Source: Citrobacter sp. Res13-Sevr-PEB04-36 (GTDB taxonomy: Bacteria > Pseudomonadota > Gammaproteobacteria > Enterobacterales > Enterobacteriaceae). Taken from it: a stretch of 47,559 bases of DNA. Below, piece after piece: positions 43,330-47,559 of the stretch. The notes under the pieces were generated by a model. It saw nothing but the letters and a program-made list of their open reading frames with translations, searched no databases and was not told the DNA's origin. The position numbers and the translations under genes were made by a program. The stretch covers positions 1 through 47,559 of the forward strand of contig NZ_JADABY010000009.1 in assembly GCF_015672735.1 (NCBI RefSeq), written 5' to 3'. The stretch's first letter is position 1. Each line of letters opens with the position of its first letter.

Positions 43330-44749
43330 TCTTTTTCTCCTGCGCCTGATGTTTCTTAAACCAGCTACGGAAGCTCTCTCCGTCAGCATCAGGAAGATCG
43401 CGGGCTTCCATCCAGTCGCCGATGGCGCCAACCTTGAGCGGCGTTTTGCCGCCATTGATAAACCAGCTCGCCGCATGGGCACCGGCCATCATGCCGACTT
43501 TCCACAGCCCTGGATGGCTGTTGGCATAGGCAAACATTTTGATCGCCCGACGTTCCGCTTTCGGGGTAATACCCTTTTCCGCCATCACCCGCCGATGGCG
43601 CAAGATCAGCTTCGACAGCGGGATCTGCACCGGACAAACGCTGTCGCAGGCCGTGCACAGTGAACAAGCGTAAGGCAGGTCTTTAAAATCTTTATAGCCG
43701 CCGAGCAGCGGAGAGATCACCGCCCCGATAGGACCGGGATAGATGGAACCGTAGCCGTGCCCGCCAATGTGGCGGTAGGCCGGGCAGGTATTCATACAGG
43801 CCCCGCAGCGAATGCAGCGCAACACATCGCGAAACTCAGAACCCAACACCTGCGAGCGACCGTTATCCACAATCACCAGGTGAAACTCTTCCGGCCCGTC
43901 GACGTTATCCGCCTCGCGAGGTCCGGTAAGCCAGGTGTTGTAACCCGTCAGACGAGCGCCCACCGCACTGCGCGCCAACATGGTGATCAGCACGTCCACG
44001 TCTGCAAACGTCGGCGCGATACGTTCCATGCCCATCACTGCAATGTGCGTTTTCGGCAACGTGGTACACATCCGCGCGTTACCTTCGTTGGTGACCAGGC
44101 AAACCGAGCCGGTCTCCGCCACCGCGAAGTTACAGCCAGTAATGCCAATTTCAGCGCTGAGGAAATCCTCGCGGATCTTCTGGCGGATGAACAAGGTCAT
44201 CGCTTCCGGTGTTTCCGGACCGTCATAACCCATCTGCTCATGCAGCACACGACGGATCTGATAGCGATCTTTATGGATAGCCGGGACCACCACATGCGAA
44301 GGCGGATCCTGATCCAACTGGAGAATGTACTCACCCAGATCGGTTTCGATCACCTGAATACCGGCATCCTGCAGCACGTGGTTAACGCCGATCTCTTCGG
44401 TCACCATCGACTTGGACTTCACCACCTTCTTAGCATTTTTCGCTTTCGCGACCTGCAAAATGTAGCGGGTGGCCTCTTCTTTGGTCTTCGCAAAATACAC
44501 GTGACCGCCGTTTTCCGTCACTTTCTCAGAGAGTTGATACAGGTAGGCGTCGAGGTTACTCAGAACGTGGTCGCGGATCTGGCTGGCACGGTCGCGCCAT
44601 TCTTCCCAGTGCCCTAACTCATCGACCATTTTTTGCCGGTTCGCACCGATGCGCCCCTGCGCGTTAGCCACGGCTTTGCGCATGATCGGATCGTCAATTT
44701 GCTGGCGAATGCGCGTTTTAAACTCTACATCGCTGGTTTTTATCGACAT
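43322..44749 (-). CDS. lutB: LutB (YkgF), iron-sulfur subunit of L-lactate oxidation
   Basis: LutB is the 475-residue electron-carrying subunit, the same length as E. coli YkgF. It has an N-terminal LUD-like domain (about 60-300) and two [4Fe-4S] motifs: C312, C315, C318, C322 (CIRCGACMNTC) and C362, C365, C368, C372 (CSLCTACDSVC). A C-terminal DUF3390 region follows, in part AIKMFAYANSHPGLWKVG. It lies 10 bases after lutA and overlaps lutC, so all three subunits are co-translated. Every expected cysteine is present. Confidence 0.96.
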   Translation of the reverse strand: MSIKTSDVEFKTRIRQQIDDPIMRKAVANAQGRIGANRQKMVDELGHWEEWRDRASQIRDHVLSNLDAYLYQLSEKVTENGGHVYFAKTKEEATRYILQVAKAKNAKKVVKSKSMVTEEIGVNHVLQDAGIQVIETDLGEYILQLDQDPPSHVVVPAIHKDRYQIRRVLHEQMGYDGPETPEAMTLFIRQKIREDFLSAEIGITGCNFAVAETGSVCLVTNEGNARMCTTLPKTHIAVMGMERIAPTFADVDVLITMLARSAVGARLTGYNTWLTGPREADNVDGPEEFHLVIVDNGRSQVLGSEFRDVLRCIRCGACMNTCPAYRHIGGHGYGSIYPGPIGAVISPLLGGYKDFKDLPYACSLCTACDSVCPVQIPLSKLILRHRRVMAEKGITPKAERRAIKMFAYANSHPGLWKVGMMAGAHAASWFINGGKTPLKVGAIGDWMEARDLPDADGESFRSWFKKHQAQEKKNG

Positions 44750-44759
44750 CTCTTTCCCC

Positions 44760-45479
44760 TCAGCGGCTCATCAGCACTTCAGCAATATGCATTACTTTGA
44801 CCGGCTGGCCTTCCCGCTGCAGTCGGCCGCCAATGTTCAGCAGGCAGCTGACGTCGGCCCCAATCAAATATTCCGGTTTCGCATCCATGAGATTCAGGAC
44901 TTTCTCTTTCACCATCTCACCGGATATTTCGGCCATTTTGACCGAGAACGTCCCACCAAATCCGCAGCAGGTGTCCTGATCGGCAAAGGTTAACAGCTCC
45001 AGACCGCGCACGTTTTTCAACAGCGTGAGCGGCTCTTCCTTCACGCCCAGCTTGCGGGTCAGACTGCACGAAGGGTGGTAAACCGCTCTGCCCTGCAGGC
45101 TGGCACCGACATCCACTATGCCCAGTTTGTTGACAATAAAAGAAGTGAGATCCTGCATGCGCGCGGCAACCTTCTCGGCACGCAATGCCCATGCGGGTTC
45201 ATCGGCCAGATACGTCGGGTAGCTTTTCACCGCATAGGTACACGAGCCAGCCGGGGAGATAATCGGGTCGTCATTATCCTCCAGTGCGGCAATCAGGTTT
45301 TTCATCCCAGGGATGGCTTCTTTGATATAACCACTGTTAATGGCGGGCTGACCGCAGCACCCCTGCTTCTCGGGGAAATTAACGCGGCAGCCGAGCTTTT
45401 CCAGCAACAATACGGAATCGCGTGCCATCCGTGATTTCAGCGCATCACCAATACAGGTGACAAAGAAATTTACATTCAC
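44760..45479 (-). CDS. lutA: LutA (YkgE), CCG-domain subunit of L-lactate oxidation
   Basis: LutA is a 239-residue cytoplasmic protein with two cysteine-rich CCG domains, C41-C42-G43 (KQGCCGQPA) and C171-C172-G173 (DTCCGFGG). These are the kind that bind an iron-sulfur centre in lactate oxidases and heterodisulfide reductases. The length equals E. coli YkgE. Translation begins at a GTG (45479), because the nearby ATG is out of frame. The gene is 131 bases after dld, with a hairpin in the gap, which may set a lower lutABC level. Confidence 0.95.
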   Translation of the reverse strand: MNVNFFVTCIGDALKSRMARDSVLLLEKLGCRVNFPEKQGCCGQPAINSGYIKEAIPGMKNLIAALEDNDDPIISPAGSCTYAVKSYPTYLADEPAWALRAEKVAARMQDLTSFIVNKLGIVDVGASLQGRAVYHPSCSLTRKLGVKEEPLTLLKNVRGLELLTFADQDTCCGFGGTFSVKMAEISGEMVKEKVLNLMDAKPEYLIGADVSCLLNIGGRLQREGQPVKVMHIAEVLMSR

Positions 45480-45512
45480 AATAAATACCCCATTGCTTCA
45501 TTGCCTTTTAAA

Positions 45513-45536
45513 ACCGGCGGCACATTACCGCCCGGT
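45513..45536 (-). terminator. Hairpin between dld and lutA
   Basis: On the minus strand ACCGG-G-CGG and CCG-CCGGT form an 8-bp stem with a single G bulge and a 7-base loop, followed by TTTTAAAA. ATTACC and GGTAAT around it form a second palindrome. It could be a partial terminator that reduces lutABC relative to dld, or an operator. Confidence 0.5.
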
Positions 45537-45610
45537 AATAATTCAATAATAAAAATCTGCTCATTGATAAAACGGTGAAACCTGACATTTCCGCTTTTTA
45601 TTTTTGTCCA

Positions 45611-47308
45611 TCAGGCCCAATTTTTACGTTTACTGGTTTTACCAATTCCCGGATTCATACTGTTGGTCGGGTCATTTTCCTGATAAAACCGCACCAGATT
45701 TTCAGGCGCTTTGTAAAGGTGACCGACATTATGTTCGGCTGGATATTGCGCCCCGCGCTGACGCAACAGATCCAGCATCTGTTCTTTTAACGCATGCGCA
45801 TCGACACCTTTTTTAACGATATAATCCTGATGGAACACATGGCACATAAAGTGGCCATAATAGAGTTTATGTACCAACTGATTATCAATTTCAGTCGGCA
45901 GATGTTCATACCACTCGGTATCATTCCGGCGTAGCGCAATATCCAGCGCAAGAATATCCTCAACCTCATCAGAATGAACGGCCTGATAGCGGATGGCGGC
46001 CCCCGCCGCCGCAAAGCGGTGCAGGAACGCTTTGCTTCCCTCTTCCGGGGTACAGGCGAAGAAATCCCCGTCCGCCGTTTTAAAGAACTCCGTTAACCAC
46101 GCCTGCGCCTCGCCAATACCGTCCCCTGCCATTTTCAACATCAGATGATGTTCATAGTTGTCACGCCAGGTTTTCATGCGCGGCGGGAGATGACTCGGGA
46201 AAAGATGACTGAACGTCTGCATCGCGCGGTCGGTAAAGTGCGGGCGGAAAATCTTCACCTTTTCCAGCATGGCTTCGGTACGCCCCTTCAGATTGAAGAA
46301 AAACGGCATTTTGTCGGTGCCGAGTTTGTCGATCATCAGGAAGGTGTCTTTGCTGTATTTCTCTGCAATATCATAGATATCGCGATGTATATACTCACCG
46401 GCGACCGGTAAGTGTGTAAACGTCGCCAGCATATGGCGGCGAATGTCCGTCAACACCGAGGTCTGATTGGTACCAATGTAGAACACCTGCTGATTCTTCT
46501 CGGCTTCAAAGGTGTCCAGACGCACGGCAAACACCGCCAGTTTCCCCGCGCAGCCTGAGGATTCGAACAGGCGGTCCGGGTCGGCGTTGTAGCGTGCCGG
46601 GGTATCGGCATCAACGTCTCTGACGCGGGTTACATAGTCATGGTCGTGCGCGTGACGCCCGTCATGACTGACGTCAGCACGCGCAATCGCGTTGTTATCC
46701 AGCCGGGTGAGGATCTGCTCCGGCGTCTCGCCCAGTTCGATGCCCAGATGATTGACAAGTTGCAAACGCCCCTGCTCATCCACCTGAGCAAACAAAGACA
46801 TCTCGGTATATGCCGGACCACGCTGAACCAGCGAACCGCCGGAGTTATTACAGATGCCGCCGATTACCGACGCGCCAATACAGGAAGAACCAATCACCGA
46901 ATGCGGCTCACGACCAAACGGCTTCAGCGCTTTTTCCAGTGAATACAGTGTGGTGCCCGGGTACGCCAGCACCTGTTTACCCTCATCCAGCACATGCAGA
47001 CTGTCCAGACGCAGCGTGCTGATGATAACGATTTCACGGTCGTAGCCCTTGCCGTTCGGCGTGGAACCTTCCGTCAAGCCTGTATTTGAGGCCTGCATCA
47101 AAATGATTTTATCGGCCTCCACGCAGGCGCTGAGCACCTGCCACAGTTCAAGCAGAGAGCCGGGGATCACCACCGCCAGCGCCTCGCCCTGACCTGAACG
47201 GAAGCCCTTGCGGTAACGCGCTGTTTTGGACGGTTCGGTGAGGACATGAGCGGGGCCAACCCGTTGGATAAGTGCAGTCAAAAAGGTTTTATTATCAGTG
47301 TTTTTCAT
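45611..47308 (-). CDS. dld: Dld-type quinone-dependent D-lactate dehydrogenase
   Basis: This FAD enzyme oxidises D-lactate to pyruvate at the inner membrane and feeds electrons to ubiquinone. The 565-residue protein has an N-terminal FAD-binding domain (about 40-270, with SVIGSSCIGASVIGGICNNS) and a cap and membrane-binding part (about 290-565). It contains the blocks FFFNLKGR and NDPTNSMNPGIGKTSKRKNW. It is close to E. coli Dld but differs at many positions and ends a few residues sooner (RKNWA). E. coli dld is not beside ykgEFG, so this may be a second dld copy. GGAG lies 10 bases before the ATG. Confidence 0.92.
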   Translation of the reverse strand: MKNTDNKTFLTALIQRVGPAHVLTEPSKTARYRKGFRSGQGEALAVVIPGSLLELWQVLSACVEADKIILMQASNTGLTEGSTPNGKGYDREIVIISTLRLDSLHVLDEGKQVLAYPGTTLYSLEKALKPFGREPHSVIGSSCIGASVIGGICNNSGGSLVQRGPAYTEMSLFAQVDEQGRLQLVNHLGIELGETPEQILTRLDNNAIARADVSHDGRHAHDHDYVTRVRDVDADTPARYNADPDRLFESSGCAGKLAVFAVRLDTFEAEKNQQVFYIGTNQTSVLTDIRRHMLATFTHLPVAGEYIHRDIYDIAEKYSKDTFLMIDKLGTDKMPFFFNLKGRTEAMLEKVKIFRPHFTDRAMQTFSHLFPSHLPPRMKTWRDNYEHHLMLKMAGDGIGEAQAWLTEFFKTADGDFFACTPEEGSKAFLHRFAAAGAAIRYQAVHSDEVEDILALDIALRRNDTEWYEHLPTEIDNQLVHKLYYGHFMCHVFHQDYIVKKGVDAHALKEQMLDLLRQRGAQYPAEHNVGHLYKAPENLVRFYQENDPTNSMNPGIGKTSKRKNWA

Positions 47309-47363
47309 GGAGGGCGGCTCTCCGCTCCTTATATCAGGGCAATCGAAAATGGCGACACATTCA

Positions 47364-47376
47364 TTTGTATGACAAA
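47364..47376. promoter_or_regulatory. GntR (FadR-subfamily) operator-like palindrome upstream of dld
   Basis: TTTGTATGACAAA is a palindrome with 5-base arms. It fits the FadR-subfamily pattern T-N-GT-NNN-AC-N-A, which LldR, PdhR and similar regulators recognise. It lies 55 bases upstream of the dld start. No regulator gene is inside the window. The remaining sequence to 47559 is AT-rich and shows no gene. Confidence 0.55.
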
Positions 47377-47559
47377 ATCAAATAATCCCCCAATCAATAC
47401 CCACATGCAATACCCCGTTTTATTTCTTTCGGCCTCGCTCACATTTTTATATTGAATCCTGATCTCATGAAAATTCATCCCACAACCGTTAAGCCATCAC
47501 TAAACATCTTATTTCCTTTATTCCAAAAATCAATTCATACCTATTTAGAGCTAACCCTA

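Noticed and set aside
43757-44617. A 286-codon open frame on the plus strand inside lutB
   Set aside because: It lies opposite an intact, cysteine-complete LutB and has the composition of a reverse-complement shadow.

Overview
The window is a chromosomal segment of an enterobacterium of the Escherichia / Salmonella / Citrobacter group. Many predicted proteins match, at nearly full length, the products of the E. coli K-12 region from yjjP to uxuA, which I compared from memory. Gene order follows K-12, but some blocks are missing and others are extra. Citrobacter is my best guess for the genus. That is an inference from the mixture of K-12-like genes and extra genes, not something the sequence proves.

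Layout. (1) 171-5899: yjjP-yjjB (succinate export), dnaT-dnaC (primosome and helicase loading), yjjA and opgB (periplasmic glucan modification). (2) 5946-9591: the L-galactonate genes lgoD, lgoR and lgoT. (3) 9674-14897: the serine chemoreceptor gene tsr with a clear flagellar sigma-28 promoter, then an unrecognised PD-(D/E)XK-like gene. After these come the pyruvate transporter gene btsT, with a CRP site and three BtsR-type repeats upstream, and yjiX. (4) 14910-23775: yjiA, a complete type I restriction-modification locus hsdR-hsdM-hsdS, the SOS-linked symE/symR toxin-antitoxin pair and yjiS. This is a compact immigration control region with no mrr or mcrBC. (5) 23951-27018: yjiR, a short relic that looks like rpnD, and mdtM. 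(6) 27100-30706: an extra block with a cystathionine beta-lyase-like enzyme, an SLC1-type amino-acid or dicarboxylate symporter and a divergent LysR regulator. (7) 30782-34606: yjiN, a DUF2164 gene, then yjiM-yjiL and a DUF3343 gene, a candidate double-cubane iron-sulfur reductase system. (8) 34607-37322: a low-GC stretch with an ERIC element, a small membrane protein gene, a decayed porin gene, a small ribbon-helix-helix-like gene and an orphan FNR box. (9) 37323-42574: uxuR, uxuB and uxuA with divergent gntP (fructuronate and gluconate use). (10) 42634-47308: dld-lutA-lutB-lutC, an operon for oxidising both lactate isomers.

How the genes fit together. Sugar acids dominate: L-galactonate oxidation gives tagaturonate, uxuAB handle fructuronate and mannonate, and gntP imports gluconate or fructuronate. 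Carboxylate handling recurs with the YjjPB succinate exporter, BtsT for pyruvate and the lactate oxidases. The other theme is defence and genome flux: type I restriction-modification, SymER, a nuclease-like orphan, an rpn relic, a porin pseudogene, and REP and ERIC repeats in intergenic gaps. I saw no tRNA, rRNA, insertion sequence, integrase or CRISPR array.
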